DNA from: a virus | DNA length: 30,459 bases | Virus record (IMG/VR): IMGVR_UViG_3300030328_002792 | Coordinates: 1 to 30,459 of that record | Direction: 5' to 3' (one strand) | Part shown: positions 21,494 through 28,678 of the stretch, in pieces | Layout: each line of letters starts with the position of its first letter | Position numbering within the stretch: position 1 is the stretch's first letter | Position numbers and translations under genes: made by a program | Notes under the pieces: generated by a model | Database searches by the model: none | Seen by the model: the letters and a program-made list of their open reading frames with translations, nothing else | What the model was told of the DNA's origin: nothing

Positions 21494-23311
21494 ATGGCTG
21501 TTCAAATTACCGGATCGCAAATTAAAAATAGCGAAATCGGAACATCAAAATTACAAGATAATTGTGTTACATCGCAAAAAATTCTTGATTCAAATATAAC
21601 ATCGGCAAAAATTGCATCAAGTGCGATTACATCGGCAAAAATCGCAAATGGCGCCATCGATGCAGCGGCAAAATTGGCGGATAATGTTGTCACATCGGCA
21701 AAAATTGATTTGACTGGAACATTCAATTTTGGGCCGGGTACCTTACAAGCGGGTAACCCATCAAACGCTTCTGATGTTGCTACAAAAAATTATGTTGATT
21801 CTGCGGTTTCATCGGATATATATTGGAAAGAACCATGCCGTGTTGCTTCCACGGCTAATATCAACCTTTCAAGCGCACCGGCTGCCATTGATGGCGTCAC
21901 ACTCGCAAACAACGATCGTGTATTGGTTAAAGATCAGTCTACGGCATCACAAAACGGTGTTTATGTTTTTGCTTCCGCTTCTAGTGCTATGACAAGAGCC
22001 ACCGATGCTGACAGCGCCGCGGAAATCAACGGTGCGGCTGTATTCATCAAAGAAGGTTCGACAAGTGCGGATCAAGGTTTTAATATGAATGCCGAGGTTG
22101 TGAATTTTGGCACCGATGCAATTACATGGGTACAATTCACCGGGTTGGGCCAAATAACAGCTGGAAATGGATTAACCAAAACAGGAAATCAATTGGATGT
22201 TGCTGTTGGAAATGGTATCCAAATATCAAGTGATGCCGTGGCATTTCGCGCCGGTGCCGCTTTGGATTTTGCCGGTGGTGATGTTGATGTTCAAGTTGAT
22301 GATTCATCCATCGAAATCAATGGATCCGGAAATCTTCAAGTTAAGGCAAACGGTATAACATCCGCCATGATCGGCACAAATCAAGTAACTGGAAGTGAAA
22401 TAGCAGCGTTGGCCGTAGCCACGGCAAACCTAGCCGATTCAGCCGTGACATCCGCCAAATTAGGCGCTTCAAGTGTTTCAGCGGTTAAGATTGCTTCAAA
22501 TGCGGTTACATCGGACAAAATCCAATCAAACGCGGTTACGGAAGCAAAAATAGCTACATCGGTTGCTGGTGATGGTTTATCCGGTGGTAATGGTTCACCA
22601 TTGGCCGTTTCCGTTGATGATTCTGGTATTGAAATTGCATCGGATACATTACAATTGAAAAATCTTGGGGTTTCAACGGCAAAACTAGCCGATAATTCCG
22701 TGACATCGGCAAAAATTCTTAACGCAAATGTGACCGGTCCAAAATTAGCCGCAACCGTTGCCGGAAATGGTTTGATCCAAAATGGATCTGGAAATCTTGA
22801 TATATCCGCCGGTGATGGATTGGAATTTTCCGGTGTTAATATCCAAGTTAAATTGGGCGCCGGTCTTGAAATTCAAGGCGGAGCGGTTGATATAGAAGTT
22901 GATGATTCTACTTTAGAAGTCAATGTAAGTAATAATGAATTGCAGGTTAAAAACCTTGGGATTACATCCGGAAAATTAGCAAATGCAAGTGTTCAAACCG
23001 CCAAAATTGGCGATGATCAAGTGACTTTTGCAAAGGTTGGATGGCGTATGTATCAACAACTTTCAACAATATCCGGTGGATCTACAACCACGATTGATTT
23101 GGCCCGCGCTTTAGATGCTAATGCTGTAAACGGTGTAATGGTTTATAAAAACGGTTTGGCTTTGTTAAATCAAACCGCTTTGAGCGGATCACCTGGAAAC
23201 AGTGATGAATTTAGTGTTTCACCTGATGGTGGTGCTGGATCCGTGGCACGTTTGAGTTTTGGCGCTGCCTTGGCTGATTCGGATTCCATTTTGATTTGGT
23301 ATTTGACATAA
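21494..23311 (+). CDS. Tail fibre protein with VTSAKI-type repeats
   Basis: 605 residues. The N-terminus has tandem degenerate repeats of about 10 residues (ITSAKI, VTSAKI, ...), which recur in clusters to about residue 510 and are typical of fibrous trimeric phage fibre shafts. At about 98-215 lies a globular insertion (NASDVATKNYVDSAV ... NNDRVLVKDQS ... QNGVYVF). Other parts carry repeated GNGL / VDDSxxEI beta units. The C-terminal ~85 residues form the module shared with the previous gene. It probably makes the receptor-binding fibre. AGGAG precedes the ATG; a terminator follows. Confidence 0.8.
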   Translation: MAVQITGSQIKNSEIGTSKLQDNCVTSQKILDSNITSAKIASSAITSAKIANGAIDAAAKLADNVVTSAKIDLTGTFNFGPGTLQAGNPSNASDVATKNYVDSAVSSDIYWKEPCRVASTANINLSSAPAAIDGVTLANNDRVLVKDQSTASQNGVYVFASASSAMTRATDADSAAEINGAAVFIKEGSTSADQGFNMNAEVVNFGTDAITWVQFTGLGQITAGNGLTKTGNQLDVAVGNGIQISSDAVAFRAGAALDFAGGDVDVQVDDSSIEINGSGNLQVKANGITSAMIGTNQVTGSEIAALAVATANLADSAVTSAKLGASSVSAVKIASNAVTSDKIQSNAVTEAKIATSVAGDGLSGGNGSPLAVSVDDSGIEIASDTLQLKNLGVSTAKLADNSVTSAKILNANVTGPKLAATVAGNGLIQNGSGNLDISAGDGLEFSGVNIQVKLGAGLEIQGGAVDIEVDDSTLEVNVSNNELQVKNLGITSGKLANASVQTAKIGDDQVTFAKVGWRMYQQLSTISGGSTTTIDLARALDANAVNGVMVYKNGLALLNQTALSGSPGNSDEFSVSPDGGAGSVARLSFGAALADSDSILIWYLT

Positions 23312-23340
23312 TAAAAATTATTTCAAAATAGTAAAATTAA

Positions 23341-23369
23341 AACCATCCAATCATCGGATGGTTTTTTTT
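23341..23369 (+). terminator. Rho-independent terminator after the tail fibre gene
   Basis: 8-bp stem aaccatcc / ggatggtt (23341-23348 with 23356-23363), then a T-run. The stem is the same as in the two minus-strand cassettes; the loop differs. Between this and the promoter at 23512 (about 140 bases) I see no gene. Confidence 0.88.
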
Positions 23370-23511
23370 ATTGGTGATGTATGCAAAAATTAAAAAAAGG
23401 ATTTTGTTGGATCTTGTTAATGATCTTGTTTTTGTTGATTGTTAAATCATTGTGATATCGGTTGTTTTTTTATTGGTGTCAAATAAATCTTATTATATTG
23501 TAAAAAAATAC

Positions 23512-23540
23512 TTGACACATCAAAAGATAATGGATAATAT
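23512..23540 (+). promoter_or_regulatory. Sigma70 promoter for the small genes at 23574-24013
   Basis: TTGACA (23512-23517), 17 bases, TAATAT (23535-23540). The upstream region is A/T-tract rich. The leader (ataaccaatcaac) matches those of the cassettes at 1988 and 2337, on the opposite strand. Confidence 0.88.
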
Positions 23541-23573
23541 ATTTATATAACCAATCAACAAAAGGAAAAAACA

Positions 23574-23777
23574 ATGACTAACCAACAAAAAATTGAAATC
23601 GCTAACTGGATACAAGATCAAAACATAGCTGGATGTTACACTGATGGAAAAATCGAGTGTTTCAATTGGAATCAATTTGATCAAGTAGATTGTATTCTTA
23701 CAGATATGGGATGTGAATTTGACTATCAAGAACACAATATTGGTGGCGAATTTTGGATCATCATAACAATCAAATAA
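23574..23777 (+). CDS. Small hypothetical protein in a promoter/terminator cassette
   Basis: 67 residues, acidic, MTNQQKIEIANWIQDQ..., no known domain; an N-terminal helix followed by beta-like stretches ending GGEFWIIITIK. AAAGGAAAA precedes ATG 23574, and the promoter and leader are of the same kind as at 2021-2049 and 2372-2400. A hairpin and a second small gene follow. Probably an early accessory protein; function unknown. Confidence 0.65.
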   Translation: MTNQQKIEIANWIQDQNIAGCYTDGKIECFNWNQFDQVDCILTDMGCEFDYQEHNIGGEFWIIITIK

Positions 23778-23793
23778 TAATCTAACTAACACC

Positions 23794-23811
23794 GGCGGTT
23801 GAAAAACCGCC
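23794..23811 (+). other. Intercistronic hairpin with GAAA tetraloop
   Basis: Perfect 7-bp stem GGCGGTT / AACCGCC with a GAAA (GNRA) loop and no T-run, between two small genes of one transcript. Such hairpins often protect mRNA ends or serve as processing sites. Confidence 0.6.
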
Positions 23812-23851
23812 ACAATCTAATCAATCAACATTTCCAAAGGAGGAAATAACA

Positions 23852-24013
23852 ATGACTACACAAAACATTGAAAAAAAATATATTCTCATTCACTTCTATA
23901 ACGCCAATACAATCATCTTGATGAACAATGATTTCGCATTGGATTACATCATTACACATTCACACGAAATTGAATCAATGGAATATATTGATCTTGTTAT
24001 TCCAACCGAATAA
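23852..24013 (+). CDS. Small hypothetical protein (53 residues)
   Basis: Starts MTTQNIEKKYILIHF and ends IDLVIPTE. A strong AAAGGAGG 8 bases before the ATG supports translation. Alternating hydrophobic strands (YILIHFY, IDLVI) suggest a compact alpha/beta fold. It is the last gene of the plus-strand unit and is followed at once by a terminator. Function unknown. Confidence 0.6.
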   Translation: MTTQNIEKKYILIHFYNANTIILMNNDFALDYIITHSHEIESMEYIDLVIPTE

Positions 24014-24036
24014 CATTCCACCAAATCAAACAAATC

Positions 24037-24066
24037 AACCATCCAATCATCGGATGGTTTTTTTTG
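24037..24066 (+). terminator. Rho-independent terminator
   Basis: Same stem and loop as at 23341 (24037-24044 with 24052-24059) followed by a T-run. On the minus strand the same hairpin is followed by a partly U-rich stretch, so it might also help end the convergent operon. Confidence 0.88.
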
Positions 24067-24193
24067 TGGATAAACCTGTGGATAACTTTTATAACCTGTG
24101 GATAAGTCTGTGGATAAACCTGTGGATAACTTTTATAACCTGTGGATAAGTCTGTGGATAAACCTGTGGATAACTTTTATAACCTGTGGATAA
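24065..24193. repeat. Array of nine DnaA boxes
   Basis: The 9-mer TGTGGATAA, reverse complement of the consensus DnaA box TTATCCACA, occurs exactly nine times. Starts are 24065, 24077, 24097, 24109, 24121, 24141, 24153, 24165 and 24185. All point the same way, spaced 12-20-12-12-20-12-12-20, so a 44-bp unit of three boxes is repeated. The 20-bp gaps hold AT-rich acttttataacc. It lies in non-coding DNA between convergent operons and may be a DnaA-dependent origin or a DnaA-titrating site. Confidence 0.85.
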
Positions 24194-24418
24194 CTATTCA
24201 TCAATTGGATTTGATCCCATTGTATCTTCATTCAATTGGTTGTCTACCTCTTTCCATTGTCGTAGTAACTCACCATAAACACGGTCCTTTGAATAGCCCA
24301 AATTACGCGCGAAAACAATAGCTATAAATATACCCATCATAAAAATATTGGATGCCGGTTCACCCTGTTGATCAAGATCGTAGGCATACCACAATAATTT
24401 TTTTATATTCGCTTCCAT
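24194..24418 (-). CDS. Small hypothetical protein
   Basis: 74 residues. A central hydrophobic stretch (NIFMMGIFIAIVFARNLGY) could be a membrane segment or a buried helix; the C-terminus is acidic. It is the last gene of the terminase-to-scaffold operon, its stop directly adjoining the DnaA-box array. The ATG lies 2 bases after the stop of a 13-codon Lys-rich ORF, suggesting coupled translation. Ribosome site weak. Function unknown. Confidence 0.5.
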   Translation of the reverse strand: MEANIKKLLWYAYDLDQQGEPASNIFMMGIFIAIVFARNLGYSKDRVYGELLRQWKEVDNQLNEDTMGSNPIDE

Positions 24419-24420
24419 AA

Positions 24421-24462
24421 CTATTTCCGTTTTTTCGTGGTTTTCTTTTTCTTTTTTGGCAT
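24421..24462 (-). CDS. Possible 13-residue Lys-rich peptide
   Basis: Reads MPKKKKKTTKKRK. It starts 2 bases after the stop of the upstream HTH gene and stops 2 bases before the ATG of the next gene, filling the gap exactly. No strong Shine-Dalgarno. It may be a coupling peptide, a tiny nucleic acid-binding peptide, or the tail of a longer product reached by frameshift. Confidence 0.3.
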   Translation of the reverse strand: MPKKKKKTTKKRK

Positions 24463-24464
24463 CG

Positions 24465-24749
24465 TTACGGATTGTTTTCTTGGTTTTCCTGGTTTTCCTG
24501 ATTTTCCGATGGTGGATTTTTTATAAGATTTTTGCATGGTATACCTTCAATTGATGAAATCGCTTCCATCATTATATCACCAAATTCCAAATCCCAATAT
24601 GAAGAAACTTCATGACAAAGTTTCCACAATCGTTTGGGCCGTGGATTGGATGGCGTATATTTCCAACGGCACAATGTCCCGTGATGATATCCAAGATCAT
24701 GAAAATGTTTCCAACAACCTGACATATAAATATCAAAAAATTCTTTCAT
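24465..24749 (-). CDS. Small HTH-like protein, paralog B
   Basis: 94 residues. Residues 1-65 align throughout with the next gene upstream (24746-24961): shared F-x-x-x-YxSG, RWKY or KWKY, an L-C/CR pair, then LEF/LDF-xDxxxEA. The pattern fits a helix-turn-helix with the recognition helix around GTLCRWKY. The C-terminal tail repeats ENQ three times, encoded by 9-bp DNA repeats. The ATG overlaps the paralog's stop (ATGA). Probable DNA-binding regulator in the head operon. Confidence 0.6.
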   Translation of the reverse strand: MKEFFDIYMSGCWKHFHDLGYHHGTLCRWKYTPSNPRPKRLWKLCHEVSSYWDLEFGDIMMEAISSIEGIPCKNLIKNPPSENQENQENQENNP

Positions 24750-24961
24750 CCGTTCACAATTTCATCCATTGCTTCCAAAATAACATCGCGAAAATCCAAT
24801 TTATATTTGGATGCTACGGCCCGACATACACAAATCAACAAATACATATCCGGATCATTGATTTTGTATTTCCATTTCCGGATGGTGTGACCGGCTACAC
24901 CGCTACGTCTTGAAATGATATGTATTTTACCACTGAAATATTTATTATGAAACCTTTCCAT
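24746..24961 (-). CDS. Small HTH-like protein, paralog A
   Basis: 71 residues, basic N-terminus. RRSGVAGHTIRKWKY reads like the HTH turn and recognition helix of small phage regulators, followed by ICVCRAVASKYKLDFRDVILEAM. It is a clear paralog of the next gene and similar in layout to the protein at 3660-3935. ATG 24961 overlaps the scaffold stop (TGATG), so it is translated with the scaffold. A regulator, or a structural protein of unusual type, are both possible. Confidence 0.6.
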   Translation of the reverse strand: MERFHNKYFSGKIHIISRRSGVAGHTIRKWKYKINDPDMYLLICVCRAVASKYKLDFRDVILEAMDEIVNG

Positions 24962-25602
24962 CAATATTTGGTGGTTGGTTTGGATCCGGATTGTTTAAAC
25001 CATGCTTGACGGATGGCATCACGATTTTGTTTGTAAAAATCCGGATCATTTAAACCACGGGATAAGATATCCTTTTGTGTCTCGGTATTATTTGATTGTA
25101 CGGTTTTAGCGTTGGTTTTTGGCGGTGTTTTTGGTTGTGGTGTCTCTTTGGTAGTCTCCACATTTTCAACCGGTGTATTTTCCATTTTTGGCGGTTCATT
25201 GGTTTGGAAATGTGAACGAAGGAATGATGGCGCATTTTCCGGATTTTCTTTCAATCCCTTCATCCAATCACCAAATGATTCATCGGTGTTTGATCTTTGA
25301 TATTGCCATTCTAACGCGTCACGAACATCCGCATCTTGTATACCTAATTCAGCAATTGCCGCATGTCGTTCATACTTCGTATTGGCGTTTGATAATTCTT
25401 CTTTCAAAGTGTATATTTGTTCAGTTAGATTATCAACCGTTTTTAATTTTTCACCGGCTTGAATCAAATGTTCGTTCATTTCTTCAACTTTGGTTTCCGC
25501 TTCGCGCGCTCGTTTGGCATATTTGGATATCTTCTCTTGAATCAATCCATCAACATTTTCTTTAGCGATGTATTCAACACCATCAATCATTTTGGTTTCC
25601 AT
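24961..25602 (-). CDS. Scaffold protein
   Basis: 213 residues. N-terminal coiled coil (about 18-80, Lys/Glu-rich), an acidic/aromatic mid-part, a Pro/Thr/Lys-rich linker (about 140-180) and a short basic C-terminal helix (YKQNRDAIRQAWFKQ) that would bind the capsid protein. Scaffold proteins guide shell assembly around the portal and leave before DNA enters. Position after portal is standard. AAGGAGG lies 5 bases before ATG 25602. Confidence 0.75.
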   Translation of the reverse strand: METKMIDGVEYIAKENVDGLIQEKISKYAKRAREAETKVEEMNEHLIQAGEKLKTVDNLTEQIYTLKEELSNANTKYERHAAIAELGIQDADVRDALEWQYQRSNTDESFGDWMKGLKENPENAPSFLRSHFQTNEPPKMENTPVENVETTKETPQPKTPPKTNAKTVQSNNTETQKDILSRGLNDPDFYKQNRDAIRQAWFKQSGSKPTTKY

Positions 25603-25620
25603 GTTTCCTCCTTGGAATAG

Positions 25621-27066
25621 TTAAATTAAAAATAATGCCTTTTGACGTTGGATTTCACGGATTTTTTCCGCTGCTTCTTCTTCATTCAAATCTGGATATA
25701 ATTCCATCATTGCATCAATAGGAGCGATTAAATTGGTGGCTAGTTTTTCCTTTATGTCGGCGCGTTGTTCTCTTTTTTCTTCCACCGATAAACCGATTCT
25801 AGCATAACGTATTTTATAACCGGATTCAGGCAAATTGTAACCCAAAAACCGATTGGCCATCATTGCAGCTAATGACAATGTCATTTGATCGCCACGTTCA
25901 AATGATGGTTTATATCTTGCTTGCGCTTCTCTCATCGATTCTTTTGATACGGCTATGGCGTAACCGGAACGTGGATCCCCTGAAAGTCTTTCGATATCAC
26001 CGGGATTGATTCCAGCCATTTGGGCCACTTTTCGTTCATATTGTATAACCGCTTCTAATACCGATGATGGATCACCACCTGGTTGGAATTGTCCAATCAT
26101 CGGTTGTCCAACATTATCAGGATCTTGGGTAAATACTAGAATAGAAGCGGGATCCGTGGAAATTGCGGCACGTTTGGCGGCGGTGTCCGTGTCTCTTATA
26201 TTCAATCCTGCCAATTGTAAACCGGCAATGTACCGTTGAGGGAATCCCGTGTCACGCGTCAAATGCAGCCAGTAGGTATATAGAGCGGCGGCTGTGAGGG
26301 AACCATAAACAACCTCAGCATTTTCAAAACTATTAAATAATTTACCCGTGATTTCAGCATGATAAATCGAGTAGGGAATAACCGGTAAACCATCATCAAA
26401 TCGGAATGGGTAATTATCACCATCCATTTCATTTTCCAAATATTCCGTGGTCCAATCCTCACCAAATCCGCCATCGTTTTTTATTTCCATTATTTTCATT
26501 TTTGGATTTTTCATATCACGTAGATCAAATACATCCGCGGTCCAAATCACCTCTTTGGATTCCGGATGGTGTCTTAACCTCAATTCATATAGGAATCGAA
26601 GATGGTTTGGATCACCGGATGATGATTCACAATAAATCAAATCAGGTGTTACGGGCCTGAATAACAATCCATTGGAATCACTGATATCAACCCGCATGAA
26701 CATTTCACGACATCCAATCGTAAACATTTGGAATGATTGCATCATCGCCCAAAGACCTGATTTATAAATCAATCCATCATCGCCCAAAAATCCTTCCATT
26801 TCTTGACGTGATGCATCTACACCAATCATTGGTGGTTCATTATACAATGCCGATAATGATTTGGATGTGGCTTTGAATACATTGGATGACATATCACTAA
26901 CGCCCCATGCTGCCCGTCGTTCTCTTGATACGTGGCGCGCTAATTCCGATTCCAAATCATCTTGCCATTGTCCCCTTAACATTCGAACACGTAGAGCGTT
27001 ATGTTCCCAACGTTCATTGGTTTCCATAGAAGGAGCGGCGGGTTTTGGATTAAAATCTAACATCAT
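25621..27066 (-). CDS. Portal protein
   Basis: 481 residues, typical length. The dodecameric portal is the DNA gate of the capsid. Characteristic parts are the helical N-terminal region with RRAAWGVSDMSSNVFKATSKSLSALYNEPP, the central LTAAALYTYWLHLTRDTGFPQRYIAG, and IERLSGDPRSGYAIAVSKESMREAQARYKPSFE near the crown/stem region. It lies between the large terminase and the scaffold, the expected order. AAGGAAA precedes the ATGs at 27066/27063. Confidence 0.88.
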   Translation of the reverse strand: MMLDFNPKPAAPSMETNERWEHNALRVRMLRGQWQDDLESELARHVSRERRAAWGVSDMSSNVFKATSKSLSALYNEPPMIGVDASRQEMEGFLGDDGLIYKSGLWAMMQSFQMFTIGCREMFMRVDISDSNGLLFRPVTPDLIYCESSSGDPNHLRFLYELRLRHHPESKEVIWTADVFDLRDMKNPKMKIMEIKNDGGFGEDWTTEYLENEMDGDNYPFRFDDGLPVIPYSIYHAEITGKLFNSFENAEVVYGSLTAAALYTYWLHLTRDTGFPQRYIAGLQLAGLNIRDTDTAAKRAAISTDPASILVFTQDPDNVGQPMIGQFQPGGDPSSVLEAVIQYERKVAQMAGINPGDIERLSGDPRSGYAIAVSKESMREAQARYKPSFERGDQMTLSLAAMMANRFLGYNLPESGYKIRYARIGLSVEEKREQRADIKEKLATNLIAPIDAMMELYPDLNEEEAAEKIREIQRQKALFLI

Positions 27067-27077
27067 AATAATTTCCT

Positions 27078-28511
27078 TTATCCTATTCTAAATGATCCGT
27101 GTATTGGTGTTTGATATTTGATATCTATGATTGGTACGACTGCATAACGCAAACTATCAAGCGCATGTTTGTGTTCACTTCTCGCATCCATACTACCACT
27201 TTTTTTCAATGTCCACCGACGAAAAGACCGAATCAACGTTTCACATCGTGGATGTACCGTAAAACGCTTTTTCATCATTCTATCATGTAATAACTGACAT
27301 CCATAATAAACACTCCACCGTGGTTTGTGTGCGGTGTGAATTCTGAATGGCATGGTTCCCTGTGGATATTCCAACACATGTTCCAATGCACTTCTTAACA
27401 TCGCATTTGACATTCTACCGCCATGTCTACCTCCCCGGTGTGCAATATCACCGGTCCATCGTGTAATCATGTTTGGTGTCAATCCATTACGTGATAACAT
27501 CCGCAAAATTGCACGGGCATGTGTCTCAGCCATTGACCGTTCGTTTTGATTTCCACCGCTGTAATATTCATCAAGTACATATACATGTGGATTATCTGAT
27601 TCTGTCATGTCGATGGCACATAAAATAACCGCTTGGGCACCGGGTAATGAACCGTGATCAATGCCAATTGAAAATCTATAATCACCATCATTTGGACATG
27701 GTTTATCTGATATCATTTCCTCGGAAAAACATTCAAACACCAATCCATCCGGCCGGCCGGCTTCCCAACTGCCTTCTAGACGGGCTTGACGGTCTAATGG
27801 TAGATATGTATCGGCTATGCGGTCAATATCGGATTGTTGTAGCAATGAACGACACCCCAATGGCGTTACGTTTTCCACTGTAAGCGCCGCCACAATATCT
27901 TGGATTTTTCCATCGTCCACCATTTGTTTCAAATATCCACAATCTTGGCCAATCGGCGTCATTGTCATGACCATCCTTCCACGTTTCCGAAGTAACCGAG
28001 CGGCTAATTCACCAAAGATTGAAACGGGCGGTGGTTCATCGATCCAAACCATGTCAACGGTTCCACTAGCTACACCCAATGTTCCTTGGTTGGTTGTTTT
28101 GATGCGCACCAAAGAACCATTTTTGAATGAAATAATCGGTGTTTTCCCTTTGAAACCTTTTCCAGGTACATACTCACAACCATCCGCCAATTCAGCCGGT
28201 GGAATCAAATCATATATTTTTCCTTGCACGGTTTTTGATTGTTCCCAGCTATGAACAATCACCCAAATTTCCTTGGGCCCATCCGGTATATTTTTGTATG
28301 GATGTCGATTCAATGCGTAAAAAATCATTTCTGCGGCGCCGGCTGCCGTTTTTCCCAATTGATTTCCAGCTCTAAATAGTGTTATCGGTGCTGTCGATTG
28401 TAAAAACGCCAATTGTGGTTTGGTAGGTGTGAACCATGCCAATGGATCCGCGGTTGTAACATCGCGCATTTTCAATAATGTTTTGGTAATACTGGCGATA
28501 TTAATGTTCAT
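27078..28511 (-). CDS. terL: Terminase large subunit
   Basis: 477 residues. ATPase: GNQLGKT (49-55, Walker A), WIDEPP (156-161, Walker B with catalytic E159) and MTMTP (motif III, 182-186). Nuclease: SIGIDHG (D285) and HALDSLRY near the C-terminus, the acidic metal-binding residues of the RNase H-like fold. It pumps DNA into the prohead and cuts it. Its ATG overlaps the stop of the small gene upstream (ATGA), and the portal follows after 11 bases. Confidence 0.95.
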   Translation of the reverse strand: MNINIASITKTLLKMRDVTTADPLAWFTPTKPQLAFLQSTAPITLFRAGNQLGKTAAGAAEMIFYALNRHPYKNIPDGPKEIWVIVHSWEQSKTVQGKIYDLIPPAELADGCEYVPGKGFKGKTPIISFKNGSLVRIKTTNQGTLGVASGTVDMVWIDEPPPVSIFGELAARLLRKRGRMVMTMTPIGQDCGYLKQMVDDGKIQDIVAALTVENVTPLGCRSLLQQSDIDRIADTYLPLDRQARLEGSWEAGRPDGLVFECFSEEMISDKPCPNDGDYRFSIGIDHGSLPGAQAVILCAIDMTESDNPHVYVLDEYYSGGNQNERSMAETHARAILRMLSRNGLTPNMITRWTGDIAHRGGRHGGRMSNAMLRSALEHVLEYPQGTMPFRIHTAHKPRWSVYYGCQLLHDRMMKKRFTVHPRCETLIRSFRRWTLKKSGSMDARSEHKHALDSLRYAVVPIIDIKYQTPIHGSFRIG

Positions 28512-28675
28512 TTTCCATATTCATTTTTTATATTTTGCGGAATGTCTTTTGAATCAATATTGATTTCATATCCTTGTTTGAGACATAGAACCATTGCGAA
28601 TTTTTTATCTACATATACATAATGATATGATCCATCATTTAATTCTAATCTACACCAAATTTTTTTGTTTTCCAT
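28508..28675 (-). CDS. Small hypothetical protein (55 residues)
   Basis: Reads MENKKIWCRLELNDGSYHYVY..., small mixed alpha/beta protein. It begins 3 bases after the methyltransferase stop and overlaps the terL ATG (ATGA), so it is clearly part of the operon. GTGGTGA is a weak ribosome site; translation is likely coupled. Function unknown. Confidence 0.65.
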   Translation of the reverse strand: MENKKIWCRLELNDGSYHYVYVDKKFAMVLCLKQGYEINIDSKDIPQNIKNEYGK

Positions 28676-28678
28676 AAA

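Noticed and set aside
24065-24193. CRISPR-like array
   Set aside because: The repeated unit is a 9-mer with 3- and 11-base gaps that are themselves repeated; there are no unique spacers and no cas genes. It fits DnaA boxes.
27817-28254. 145-codon plus-strand ORF opposite terL
   Set aside because: Antisense to conserved terminase ATPase motifs; no promoter or ribosome site.
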